This document shows, one piece after another, positions 1 to 7,771 of a stretch of 64,000 nt of DNA. Made by a program: the position numbers and the translations under genes. The stretch lies in assembly GCA_964424115.1 (NCBI GenBank), contig CAYRHN010000007.1, positions 127,316-191,315 on the forward strand, in the 5' to 3' direction. The DNA is from CAYRHN01 sp964424115 (GTDB lineage: Bacteria > Chloroflexota > Anaerolineae > Anaerolineales > Anaerolineaceae). Numbering within the stretch: position 1 is the stretch's first letter; the number at the start of each line of letters is the position of its first letter. The notes under the pieces are model-generated. The model ran no database searches. It was not told the DNA's origin and saw only the letters and a list, made by a program, of their open reading frames with translations.

Positions 1-2
1 CC

Positions 3-1484
3 CCTGCAGATGCCGAGGCGCAGAGCGACGTAGCCCTCACCGCCTGCCGGGAACGACTGGCCGGGCAGGGGATTAACTTGTCTGCCTATAATTCCGCTGA
101 AAATGCCGCCGACCTGGCTGACCTGCGCCACCTGCTTGGCTATGACCAATGGAACCTGTACGGCATTTCCTACGGCACCCGCCTGGCCCTCACCATCATG
201 CGCGACCATCCCGAAGGCCTGCGCAGCGTGGTGATCGATTCAGTCTATCCCCCCCAATCCAGTCTGGTCACCGAAGCCCCTGCCAATGTGGAACGCTCCC
301 TCAACCTGATGTTCGATACCTGCGCTGCTGAGACCGCCTGCAACGAGGCGTTTCCCAACCTGCGCCAGGTATTCTTTGACACGGTGGCTGCCCTGAATGC
401 CAACCCTGCCAGCGTCACCCTCACCGTGCCCGCCCTCAAAGATGTTCCCAATTCCGGCAAGGCGGTTCCCGCCCTCTTGGACGGTGACACCTTCATAAGC
501 CTGGTCTTCCAATCCATGTACGCCACCTCGATCATCCCTTCCCTGCCCCAATTGATCTACGAGGTCAAGAACGGTGATTACAGCTCCTTTGTCCAATTGG
601 AAAACCAGTTCATGCAGTCCTGGGGAGATATCAGCCAGGGCATGTATAATTCGGTCGAGTGCAACGAGGAAGTTTCCTTCAGCACCGTCCAGGAAATGCA
701 GGCCGCGCTGGATGCCTACCCCGAGCTGGGCGCCGCATTTGGCACCGCCGATGGTCAGTTCAAGGTCTGCCAGATCTGGGACGCTGGCACCGCTCCGGCC
801 GTGGAAAACCAGCCGGTTACCTCAGACATTCCCACCCTGGTCATCGCCGGAAAATTCGACCCCGTCACCCCGCCCGCCTGGGCTCAGGCCGCTGCGCAAG
901 GGTTAAGCAAGAGTTTCTATGTGGAAGTGCCCAATGCCGGGCACGGTTCCTCGCTCACCGAGGCCTGTCCACGCTCTGTTGTCACCGCTTTCATCGGCAA
1001 CCCCAACCAGGCCCCCGATACCACCTGCATTTCGCAGACCACTTTTGCCTTTAGCGTGCCGCTTGCCAGCATTGAGCTGGACCTGGCTCCCTTTGCCGGA
1101 AGTGGTTATCAGACGGTCCTGCCTTCCGATTGGAAGGAGGTTGGCATGGGCTTGTATTCTCCCACTGGCGCTGCCACTGATCCCGACCAGATCTTCATTC
1201 AGTCCGGCGCTGTGGACGCCGACACCTTTCTGAACCTGTTCTCCAGCCAGTTGGAAGGGATGGGGATGACCCTGGTCGAATCCACCCCCACCACGCGCAC
1301 CGCCAACGGCATGACCTGGAAGCTCTACACCAACGGTGGCGGTATCACCCGTATTGATATTGCCATCACCGAGGTAGATAAGAACAGCTACATCATCCTC
1401 ATGCAATCCACTTCCAGCGATCACGATGCCATGTTGGAGGCCCTGCTCTACCCGATGATCGACCAGTTCCAAATTACCAAATGA
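3..1484 (+). CDS. Alpha/beta hydrolase with TAP-like C-terminal region (5' end outside window)
   Basis: The reading frame is open to the left edge, so the N-terminus, probably with an export signal, is missing. The segment matches the alpha/beta hydrolases related to tripeptidyl aminopeptidases (TAP-like C-terminal domain). The nucleophile elbow GISYGT has its serine codon at 168-170. The likely acid is the Asp of GKFDPVTPP (858-860) and the base the His of NAGHGSS (942-944), followed by the paired Cys typical of the family. After the TAP-like part there are about 130 more residues that form no part of the usual hydrolase and look like a separate small alpha/beta domain. The family removes short peptides or esters outside the cytoplasm; the substrate cannot be told here. 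Its stop overlaps the next start (ATGA), so the two genes are translationally coupled. Confidence 0.85.
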   Translation, partial: PADAEAQSDVALTACRERLAGQGINLSAYNSAENAADLADLRHLLGYDQWNLYGISYGTRLALTIMRDHPEGLRSVVIDSVYPPQSSLVTEAPANVERSLNLMFDTCAAETACNEAFPNLRQVFFDTVAALNANPASVTLTVPALKDVPNSGKAVPALLDGDTFISLVFQSMYATSIIPSLPQLIYEVKNGDYSSFVQLENQFMQSWGDISQGMYNSVECNEEVSFSTVQEMQAALDAYPELGAAFGTADGQFKVCQIWDAGTAPAVENQPVTSDIPTLVIAGKFDPVTPPAWAQAAAQGLSKSFYVEVPNAGHGSSLTEACPRSVVTAFIGNPNQAPDTTCISQTTFAFSVPLASIELDLAPFAGSGYQTVLPSDWKEVGMGLYSPTGAATDPDQIFIQSGAVDADTFLNLFSSQLEGMGMTLVESTPTTRTANGMTWKLYTNGGGITRIDIAITEVDKNSYIILMQSTSSDHDAMLEALLYPMIDQFQITK

Positions 1485-2293
1485 ACCCACACGCCGCGGC
1501 CGCGCAGGTCACCCTAACCGTCACCCACCACGACCCTGCCGGCCGCCTGGCAGACCAGCTCCGCCGCGTCCTGCCCCGCATCCAGGAGATCTTCGGCGGG
1601 ATTGCTGTGGCGGCTACCCATGCCGCCGCTCCCGCCGACCTGGAATTGTGGCGAGCCGCCGATGCCCTGATTTTTCAAGAAAAGCCCTCCCAATCCGTCC
1701 CCGTCTCCCGGGTGGGGCAAACCCGCCGCCTGGCCTTGCGCGCCGGCCTGCGCAGCGGGGCGGATTTCCTGCTCTATTGTGACAGCGACCGTTTGCTGCA
1801 TTGGGCGGAGTATTACCCCCAGGAACTGGCTGAAGTGGCTGCTGCCCTGCCCGCCCACGATCTGACGGTCCTGGGGCGCACTCCCCGCGCCTATGACAGT
1901 CACCCGCGCGTCCAGCGTGAGACCGAACTGCTTTTCAACCGCGTCTTTGCCCTCGTCAGCGGGCTGGATTGGGATATCGGTGCGGCTGCCCGCGGGCTTT
2001 CCCGCCCCGCCGCCCAGGAATTGTTGGCACACTGCCCCGACCGGCGCATCAGCAACGATGCCAGCTGGCTGCTGCACCTGCTGGGCTGCGGGAATTTAAC
2101 CTGCGCCTACCTGCTAACCGAAGGGCTGGAATATGAGACCGCCGACCGCTTCCCGCAAGAAGTACAGGCCGCCGGCGGGCATACTGTCTGGATGGAGCGC
2201 ATTGACCGCGACCCACAGGAATGGCTTTCCCGCCTGGAGTTGGCCCACATTGAGGTCCAGGCGATATTAAAGTATTCAAAGAAAAATCGTTAG
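1481..2293 (+). CDS. Glycosyltransferase-like protein of unknown function
   Basis: This is a 270-residue soluble protein that overlaps the hydrolase stop by 4 bp. I do not recognise a characterised family. The order of elements resembles a GT-A nucleotide-sugar fold: an N-terminal beta strand (VTLTVTHHDP), a central strand ending in YCDSDRLLHW that could be the metal-binding DxD motif, and a C-terminal region rich in Trp and His. No signal peptide or membrane segment is visible. A retaining or inverting sugar transferase, or a catalytically dead relative, would all fit. The start is fixed by the ATGA overlap; no other good ribosome site is seen. The call is inference from motif order only. 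Confidence 0.5.
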   Translation: MNPHAAAAQVTLTVTHHDPAGRLADQLRRVLPRIQEIFGGIAVAATHAAAPADLELWRAADALIFQEKPSQSVPVSRVGQTRRLALRAGLRSGADFLLYCDSDRLLHWAEYYPQELAEVAAALPAHDLTVLGRTPRAYDSHPRVQRETELLFNRVFALVSGLDWDIGAAARGLSRPAAQELLAHCPDRRISNDASWLLHLLGCGNLTCAYLLTEGLEYETADRFPQEVQAAGGHTVWMERIDRDPQEWLSRLELAHIEVQAILKYSKKNR

Positions 2294-2307
2294 AACACAA
2301 ATACCAC

Positions 2308-2372
2308 CGATAAACACGGATCTGCAATTCATTGATCCGTATTTATCCGTTCAATCCGTTACATCCGTGTTC
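2308..2372. repeat. Intergenic word-like repeat, family A (ATCCGTGTTTATCCGTT type)
   Basis: Between two convergent genes lies a run built of the words ATCCGT, TTTATCCGTTC and ATCCGTGTT. The left part (GATAAACACGGATC) pairs imperfectly with the right part (GATCCGTATTTATCC), so it can fold as a hairpin. Related copies occur at 55944-55985, 59129-59161 and 61280-61330. It has no coding potential and may also serve as the transcription end for both flanking genes. Confidence 0.6.
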
Positions 2373-2396
2373 CGTTCCTTCTCCTCATGGTTCTCT

Positions 2397-3431
2397 CTAT
2401 CGCGATTTGTAATGCTTTCCATCCAGACCGCGCAGCCGTTCCGCCGCTTGCTCCGCTGTCAGGTCGCGCTGCGCCATCGCCAGCATCTCGAACCCAACCA
2501 TGAACTTACGTACCGTGGCCGAGCGCAACAGGGGCGGGTAATAATGTGCATGGAAATGCCAGCCCGGATATTCTCCTCCGTCGCACGGGGTCTGGTGAAA
2601 TCCCATTGAATAGGGAAATGACACCTCAAACAGGTTGTCGTATCGGATTGTCACCTGGCGCATGATATCTGCCAGCCCACTCACTTCGTCTGCGCTTAAC
2701 TCATCCAAGCGCCCCAAATGTCGGCGTGAAAGCAGCAGCACCTCGAACGGCCAGACCGCCCAGAACGGCACCACCGCCAGGAAATGTCGGTTGGCAGCCA
2801 CCACCCGTCGCCCGTCCTGCTCCTCAGCCTCTACCGTTTCGCATAGCAGGCAGCGCCCGTGCTCGTGAAGGTAAGCCTCCTGGCGCGCCGCTTCGGTAGC
2901 AGGCTCATTCGGGATCTGCCCCGTTGCCCAGATTTGGCTGTGCGGGTGCGGGTTAGAGCAGCCCATTGCCGCGCCTTTGTTTTCGAATACCTGCACATAA
3001 CGGATAAAGTCCAGTCGCCCCAGTTCCACGCTTTGCGCCGTCCAGGTGCGCACCACCTCCTCCACCCCCGCCTGATCCATCTCCGGCAAGGTTAGATCGT
3101 GGCGAGGTGAGAAGCACACCACCCGGCACACCCCACTCTCCGCTTCAGCCCGGAAGATCCCCCCCTCAGCGGGTTCCGGTGTTCCTTTCGGTGCCAGTAA
3201 GGCCGGAAAATCGTTATTGAACACATAGGTTCCCGGGTAACCTGGGTTTTTCTGACCGGTGTTGCGCTGGTTCCCCGGACACAGGTAACAGGTCGGATCA
3301 TAGGACGGCTGGTTCTCGCCGGACGCTTTTTCCACCTGCCCCTGCCAGGGGCGGCGCGCGCGGTGCGGTGAGACCAACACCCACTCCCCCTTCAGCGGGT
3401 TAAAACGGCGGTGCGGGGCATCAAAATTCAT
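2397..3431 (-). CDS. galT: Galactose-1-phosphate uridylyltransferase
   Basis: GalT exchanges UMP between UDP-glucose and galactose 1-phosphate in the Leloir pathway in the cytoplasm. The 344 residues match the normal bacterial length. The N-terminal zinc pair is visible in PTCYLCPGN (about residue 46), and the active-site HPHSQIW, with the nucleophilic His between two histidines, lies near residue 163; further conserved histidines occur in the C-terminal half (GWHFHAHYYPP). The start is an ATG preceded on the minus strand by AGAGGAG at good spacing. No galK or galE is adjacent, although a ROK sugar kinase lies 7 kb away. The gene stands alone between a convergent glycosyltransferase-like gene and a divergent sigma factor. 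Confidence 0.95.
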   Translation of the reverse strand: MNFDAPHRRFNPLKGEWVLVSPHRARRPWQGQVEKASGENQPSYDPTCYLCPGNQRNTGQKNPGYPGTYVFNNDFPALLAPKGTPEPAEGGIFRAEAESGVCRVVCFSPRHDLTLPEMDQAGVEEVVRTWTAQSVELGRLDFIRYVQVFENKGAAMGCSNPHPHSQIWATGQIPNEPATEAARQEAYLHEHGRCLLCETVEAEEQDGRRVVAANRHFLAVVPFWAVWPFEVLLLSRRHLGRLDELSADEVSGLADIMRQVTIRYDNLFEVSFPYSMGFHQTPCDGGEYPGWHFHAHYYPPLLRSATVRKFMVGFEMLAMAQRDLTAEQAAERLRGLDGKHYKSR

Positions 3432-3492
3432 GATCGTTTCTCCTCTCTAAGTATTCTACCGCATGACACCTGATAAATTCAGCTCAAAAAAA

Positions 3493-3520
3493 CTTTGTGC
3501 CTTTTCGTCTTCGTGGTGAG
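3493..3520. repeat. Intergenic word-like repeat, family B (TTCGTGGTG / CTTTGTG type)
   Basis: The stretch reads CTTTGTGCCTTTTCGTCTTCGTGGTGAG in the plus direction, cut here only to name its words: CTTTGTG, TTTTCGTC and TTCGTGGTGAG. Other copies, in either orientation, lie at 36147-36175, 46001-46019 and 63752-63790. It falls in the divergent galT/sigma intergenic region but upstream of the sigma promoter candidate. Confidence 0.55.
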
Positions 3521-3576
3521 GTTTTCAATTTTGCATCAAACATAATTTTACTTCCCAATTCCGTGTTATGATAAAT

Positions 3577-3603
3577 GAAACCAATCCCAGATTTTTACGT
3601 ATA
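3577..3603 (+). promoter_or_regulatory. Candidate ECF-type promoter of the sigma factor operon
   Basis: GAAACC at 3577-3582 and CGTATA at 3598-3603 are separated by 15 bp, which resembles the AAC...CGT layout recognised by many ECF sigma factors. It lies about 28 bp before the GTG start of an ECF sigma gene, so self-activation is plausible. The match is short and could be chance. Confidence 0.35.
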
Positions 3604-3630
3604 TAGTAGTGAAGGTGATCAGGAGACTGC

Positions 3631-4248
3631 GTGAACGACCTCAGTGAATGGTTGCGGCTTGCCCGCCAGGGAAACGATGAGGCATACGGAATGCTGGTGG
3701 AAAGCTGCCAGACGCCGGTCTATAACCTTTGCTACCGCATGCTCAACGATCCCATGGAGGCCGAAGACGCCGCCCAGGAGACCTTTTGGCGGGCTTACCA
3801 GGCGCTCAACCGCTACGATCCTTCCCGGCCTTTCCTCACCTGGCTGCTGTCCATTGCTGCCCACTACTGCATTGATCTCCAGCGCCGCCGCCGGCTTCCA
3901 ATTGTTGATATTGAACTGCTCAGCGAAGACGGCCTCCCCGACGGCGCTCCCACCCCGGAGAAGATCAGCACCATGAACGAGCAGCAGCGCCTGCTGCACG
4001 GCATGATCGCCGAGCTGGGCCCGCAAGACCGGGCCGCTATTATTTTACGTTACTGGTATGATTTTTCGGAGGAGGAGATTGCGCAAAACCTTTCTCTCAC
4101 TGTCAGCGCTGTAAAAAGCCGGTTGCACCGCGCCCGGCTTGCCCTGGCCCAGCGCTGGCCTGCGCAATTTCCAGCGGAGAACGAAGGACTCAACTTCCTC
4201 CCAAGATCCGAAGAAGAAAGGAGAAAACATGCTTCACCAGCCTTTTGA
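3631..4248 (+). CDS. RNA polymerase sigma-70 factor, ECF subfamily
   Basis: This 205-residue protein has the two-domain ECF layout. Region 2 (about residues 8-75) carries the core-binding segment MEAEDAAQETFWRAY and the -10 recognition part; region 4 (about 120-175) carries the helix-turn-helix ILRYWYDFSEEEIAQ followed by VSAVKSRLHRAR. A tail of about 30 charged residues follows. The start is GTG with AGGAG five bases upstream. The next gene begins inside its last 20 bp and encodes a zinc-finger anti-sigma protein, so the two very likely form a sigma/anti-sigma pair made together. The two downstream lipoproteins are probable targets or sensors. Confidence 0.95.
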   Translation: MNDLSEWLRLARQGNDEAYGMLVESCQTPVYNLCYRMLNDPMEAEDAAQETFWRAYQALNRYDPSRPFLTWLLSIAAHYCIDLQRRRRLPIVDIELLSEDGLPDGAPTPEKISTMNEQQRLLHGMIAELGPQDRAAIILRYWYDFSEEEIAQNLSLTVSAVKSRLHRARLALAQRWPAQFPAENEGLNFLPRSEEERRKHASPAF

Positions 4249-4756
4249 AAATTGGATCTTAGATCCGCATGAAATGTCTTCCCAGGAGCGCCAGGAACTG
4301 CGCGCTCACCTGGAAAACTGCCCGCACTGCCGTACTCTGGCCGGGCAGTGGCGCGCCGCCGAGTACCAGCTTCTGCAGCGTGTCCAGGTTGGCCCAGCCC
4401 CGGGTTTCCTGCAGCGCTGGCAAGCGCGCCTGGCTGCCAGCAAGGCCCGCAACCTGCTCACGGTGCACCGTGTGGCTCCCGCACTTGCAATCGGTTTACT
4501 GATCGTTGCCTTCGCCCTGGCTGTCTCTTATTTCAGCGCCCATTCAATGATTGACCTGCTCAACAGCCTCAGCCGCGCCTTTATCTGGATCTCTGCCCAG
4601 GTGCAGGGTATTCTTCGCACCATTGGCGACTGGCTCGGTAACCCGCTGGCTTATTTGCCCCTCGCCCTGATCGTTTTTGTCGCCCTGGTGATCGCGTTGG
4701 TTTGGCTGACTGCCCTGTGGCGCATTTCCCGAAGAGGAGAGGTAAAAGAGAAATGA
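4229..4756 (+). CDS. Zinc-finger anti-sigma factor, membrane-bound
   Basis: The 175-residue protein starts with the HAHLENCPHC type zinc motif (His-x3-Cys-x2-Cys around residues 28-35) found in anti-sigma domains that clamp ECF factors. One strong membrane helix follows near residue 85 (ALAIGLLIVAFALAVSYF) and a second near residue 150 (LALIVFVALVIALVWL). So the zinc domain sits in the cytoplasm and the middle part, with an amphipathic stretch, faces or lies along the membrane. I chose ATG 4229 because AAAGGAG lies six bases before it and the zinc motif then sits at the N-terminus; the longer in-frame extension back to 4139 is out-of-frame sigma sequence. Its stop overlaps the next start (ATGA). 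Confidence 0.88.
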   Translation: MLHQPFENWILDPHEMSSQERQELRAHLENCPHCRTLAGQWRAAEYQLLQRVQVGPAPGFLQRWQARLAASKARNLLTVHRVAPALAIGLLIVAFALAVSYFSAHSMIDLLNSLSRAFIWISAQVQGILRTIGDWLGNPLAYLPLALIVFVALVIALVWLTALWRISRRGEVKEK

Positions 4757-5880
4757 ACAACAAACTTCGCTATCTGCTCATCTTGCTTGTATTAAGCCTC
4801 GGCGTTCTGACCCTTGCCGCTTGCGGTACCGGTGACAACGATACCCAGATGATTTTCGGGGGGAATTTCAACCTTCCCACCGGCAAAACCCTGAACGGCA
4901 GCCTGGTCCTCTTTGGCGGGAATGCCCGCCTGGAACCCGATTCGACCGTGACCGGGGATGTGATCATCTTTGGCGGCACGTTGTTCGCTGCCGGCACCAT
5001 CCAGGGCGACCTCACCTCGGTGGGAGGAACGCTCAACATCCAATCCGGCGCGGTGATTGAACAAGACCTAAACACCATGGGCGGCTCGCTGGTCAACAGC
5101 GGCACCGTGCGCGGCACGGTCTATGAAGGCGCCGGGAACATTTCCTTCGACTTCATGCGCGGGAACATTCCCATGGTCACTGCCGATCCGGCTACCCAGG
5201 CCATGTGGGTGCTGTTGCGCTCTCTCATCCTGGCCGGGTTGGCCTTGCTGGTCATCCTCCTCCTGCCTGCGCCCACCGACCGCGTGGCTCAATCCATCAG
5301 CCGTTCTCCGCTGGTTGCGGGCGGCGCGGGATGTCTGACCCTCTTGCTTTACCCGGCTGTGCTGGTTGTCCTGGCTGTCACGATTATCCTCATCCCCATC
5401 AGCGTATTGGGCTTGCTGCTCCTGGGCGTGGTGCTGGTCTTTGGCTGGATTGGCCTTGGCCTGGCGGTTGGCAAAGCGCTGGCAAACGCTTTCCACCTTG
5501 AATTGTCCGCCCCCATCTGCGGAGCCCTGGGTACTTTGTTGATCAGCCTGGTGGTTGACTTCGCTATGTTCGGCCTGGGCTTCCTCTGGATCCTGCTTTG
5601 CTGCCTGGGATTGCCCTTCCTGCTCGCTGTCTTCAGTGTGGCCATTGGCGGCGTGCTGCTCAGCCAGTTTGGCACGCGCATCTACACCTATTCCCCCATC
5701 CGCCAGAACCGGCCTACCCCACCCGCCGGAACCTCCGCCTGGCAATTCCCCACCCAGCCTCCGGCCCAGCCCCCCGCAGAGCCCCCCGCCCCAGCGGAGC
5801 CGATTCCCGGCCCCGCCGAGCCCCCGCCGGCCGGAGAATCCCGCCCTGCGCCCTGGACGAATGAGGAACCAAAACCTTAA
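4753..5880 (+). CDS. Polymer-forming/bactofilin-like beta-helix lipoprotein with membrane domain
   Basis: The 375-residue protein has a lipoprotein signal (LTLAACG, Cys at about residue 24). Residues 30-135 are short repeats with a period of roughly 18-20 residues (LNGSLVLFGG, VTGDVIIFGG, IQGDLTSVGG, LNTMGGSL), the pattern of a bactofilin-type or related right-handed beta-helix. About six hydrophobic segments follow between residues 145 and 320, then a Pro/Ala/Glu-rich tail of about 60 residues that should be cytoplasmic or periplasmic depending on topology. The start overlaps the anti-sigma stop, and GAGGAGAGG precedes it. Co-expression with sigma, anti-sigma and a toast_rack lipoprotein suggests an envelope role. 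The function is not known. Confidence 0.75.
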   Translation: MNNKLRYLLILLVLSLGVLTLAACGTGDNDTQMIFGGNFNLPTGKTLNGSLVLFGGNARLEPDSTVTGDVIIFGGTLFAAGTIQGDLTSVGGTLNIQSGAVIEQDLNTMGGSLVNSGTVRGTVYEGAGNISFDFMRGNIPMVTADPATQAMWVLLRSLILAGLALLVILLLPAPTDRVAQSISRSPLVAGGAGCLTLLLYPAVLVVLAVTIILIPISVLGLLLLGVVLVFGWIGLGLAVGKALANAFHLELSAPICGALGTLLISLVVDFAMFGLGFLWILLCCLGLPFLLAVFSVAIGGVLLSQFGTRIYTYSPIRQNRPTPPAGTSAWQFPTQPPAQPPAEPPAPAEPIPGPAEPPPAGESRPAPWTNEEPKP

Positions 5881-5896
5881 AATGCGAGGACATACG

Positions 5897-6739
5897 ATGA
5901 AGAAACAATTCCTCTCCGCTATACTTGCCTCTCTCCTGTTGCTCAGCGCCTGCGTTGTCTCCTTTGATAATCCGCAGATCATCGATGCCACCACCCTGCA
6001 GGTCGCTGAACCAGCTCCAGGCGGAACCCCACCCTTGCAGGTCAAGATCGGTATGGGCCCCGGCAAACTTGAGCTGACTGGCGGCGCACAGATGCTCCTG
6101 GAAGGCGATATCCGCTACAACATTGCCGAACTAAAGCCTGATATCACCCGAGCAGAGGGCTCTCTGCAGGTCATCCAAACCACCAAGGTTTTCAATATCC
6201 TCTCTGGAAACCAGGTCATCAACGAGTGGAAGCTCAAACTGGGCAGCACTCCCATGAACCTGGTGCTGGAGGGTGGCGCTTCAACGTCAAACCTTGACCT
6301 GAGCGGCGTGCCGCTGGCCAGCCTGAAGATCACCGACGGCGCCAGCACCTCTCGGATCATCTTCACCTCGCCCAATCCGCAGCGCATGAGCCTCTTTGAT
6401 TACACCTCCGGCGCCTCTGGCATTGATTTGGTCGGCCTCGGCTATGCAAATTTCGACCAGCTTCGCTTCGCGGCAGGGGCGGGCTCCTACAATCTCGACT
6501 TCTCCGGCCCCCTCACCGCCGATTCCTCCGCCCTGGTCGACTCGGACGCTTCCAGTGTCACCATCACTGTCCCCGCCGGCACCCACACCCGCGTCACCAT
6601 CACTGGCGAATTGACCGCCATTAACATCACGGGCGCCTGGAATGCCCAGGATAAGATATACGAGAACAACGGCTCCGGCTATCTGCTCAACATCACCGTG
6701 GACATGAACGTCGGCTCGTTGAACCTTGTCAGCAAGTAG
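5897..6739 (+). CDS. Toast_rack (DUF2154-like) lipoprotein
   Basis: A 280-residue secreted lipoprotein with signal peptide and lipobox (LLLLSACV, Cys at about residue 20). The segment VKIGMGPGKLELTGG followed by LLEGDIRYN is the start of the toast_rack N-terminal domain, and the rest is a run of beta strands (SLQVIQTTK, LNLVLEGGAS, IDLVGLGYANF, VTITVPAG) consistent with the LiaF-like beta solenoid. In Firmicutes, proteins of this fold take part in cell-envelope stress circuits. ATG 5897 has GCGAGGA upstream and lies 16 bp after the previous stop, so it belongs to the sigma operon. It is a possible sensor or output of that locus; this is inference. Confidence 0.8.
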   Translation: MKKQFLSAILASLLLLSACVVSFDNPQIIDATTLQVAEPAPGGTPPLQVKIGMGPGKLELTGGAQMLLEGDIRYNIAELKPDITRAEGSLQVIQTTKVFNILSGNQVINEWKLKLGSTPMNLVLEGGASTSNLDLSGVPLASLKITDGASTSRIIFTSPNPQRMSLFDYTSGASGIDLVGLGYANFDQLRFAAGAGSYNLDFSGPLTADSSALVDSDASSVTITVPAGTHTRVTITGELTAINITGAWNAQDKIYENNGSGYLLNITVDMNVGSLNLVSK

Positions 6740-6741
6740 AG

Positions 6742-7743
6742 TTATAAAGGCTTGCGATAGATCGTTTCGTACTTAACTACCTGAAAGCCGCAACTCTGAT
6801 ATAGCTGAATCACATTACTGGTGCTGTCGCTATCCGCAACCAGGGCTGATTCGCTCATCCCGGCGGCTTTTTGAGCCTGCAAGCTGCGGCTGATCAAAGC
6901 GCGGGCCACTCCCTTTCGCCGCCAGGCGCTGTCAACACCAATGCCTTCTGTGTATCCGCGTTTCCGTCCAGATTGTTCGTTCTCGTCCTGATCAATATAG
7001 GTCAGGACATGACCGATCACCCGGTTTTCGACTAGATCCCAGGCTACCTGCCAGAGATGCGGTTGGAAATGCTCGCTCTGCAGCCATTCCTGGTAATCCT
7101 CTTCGCTGGGCGCTTTGTATCCCCACTCTTCCATGCTGGTCTCATCGACCGAGTTCCAGATGGCACGATAATGGTCGACTTCCACCGGACGGATTTCCAA
7201 ACCTTCCGGCAAAGGAAACTCAACGATCTCGTTTAGCGATGGGCGTACCATTTCATAAAAAATTCGCACAGGATGGTAGCCCTCGCTTCCCATCAAAGCA
7301 TTTGCTCCAGCCTGGAACTGGGTTGCAGTGGTCTGAAGGAACCTCCTGACTTCCGAGGGAAGCAAAACGCTATCTTCGCGACAATGGTCTTCGATCCAGG
7401 ATACCATAGCCCGGCCAATCCCTTTCCTTCGCCATTCCGGGACCAGAAACCCATTATGATGGTAGATGCGGCCCACAGCTGGATCATCCTCCCACCACAC
7501 ACGCGCATACCCAACAACCTTGCCCGCAACTTCAACAAACAAGACATCCCGTAACGGCTGACAATTGGTCAAGTTTTGGTAAGCCTCGGCGATGGCTTTC
7601 GTATTGACTTGCCGGGGAGAGTGATCCACGGCCTCGCTCGCGGAGAGCACGGCAGCCAAATGGGAATAATCCCCCTCACCTCGAAAATTACGGAAGGTCA
7701 GGCCTGTGAGCAGAGGTGTGTTCCTGACTTCGATCAAATCCAC
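6742..7743 (-). CDS. Tandem GNAT acetyltransferase-domain protein
   Basis: The 333 residues hold two GNAT folds in a row. The first (about 15-160) has the acetyl-CoA loop in VPEWRRKGIGRAMVSW; the second (about 170-330) has VDSAWRRKGVARALIS and ends in the usual NVIQLYQSCGFQ segment. Tandem GNAT proteins include mycothiol synthase, but no substrate can be named here. The start is GTG 7743 with GAGG about six bases before it; there is no ATG before residue 115. It is convergent with the lipoprotein gene, with only 2 bp between stops, and lies 28 bp after the kinase gene, so it may be co-transcribed with it. Confidence 0.85.
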   Translation of the reverse strand: MDLIEVRNTPLLTGLTFRNFRGEGDYSHLAAVLSASEAVDHSPRQVNTKAIAEAYQNLTNCQPLRDVLFVEVAGKVVGYARVWWEDDPAVGRIYHHNGFLVPEWRRKGIGRAMVSWIEDHCREDSVLLPSEVRRFLQTTATQFQAGANALMGSEGYHPVRIFYEMVRPSLNEIVEFPLPEGLEIRPVEVDHYRAIWNSVDETSMEEWGYKAPSEEDYQEWLQSEHFQPHLWQVAWDLVENRVIGHVLTYIDQDENEQSGRKRGYTEGIGVDSAWRRKGVARALISRSLQAQKAAGMSESALVADSDSTSNVIQLYQSCGFQVVKYETIYRKPL

Positions 7744-7771
7744 TCCAGCCTCGAATTTAATTGCGTCTTTT

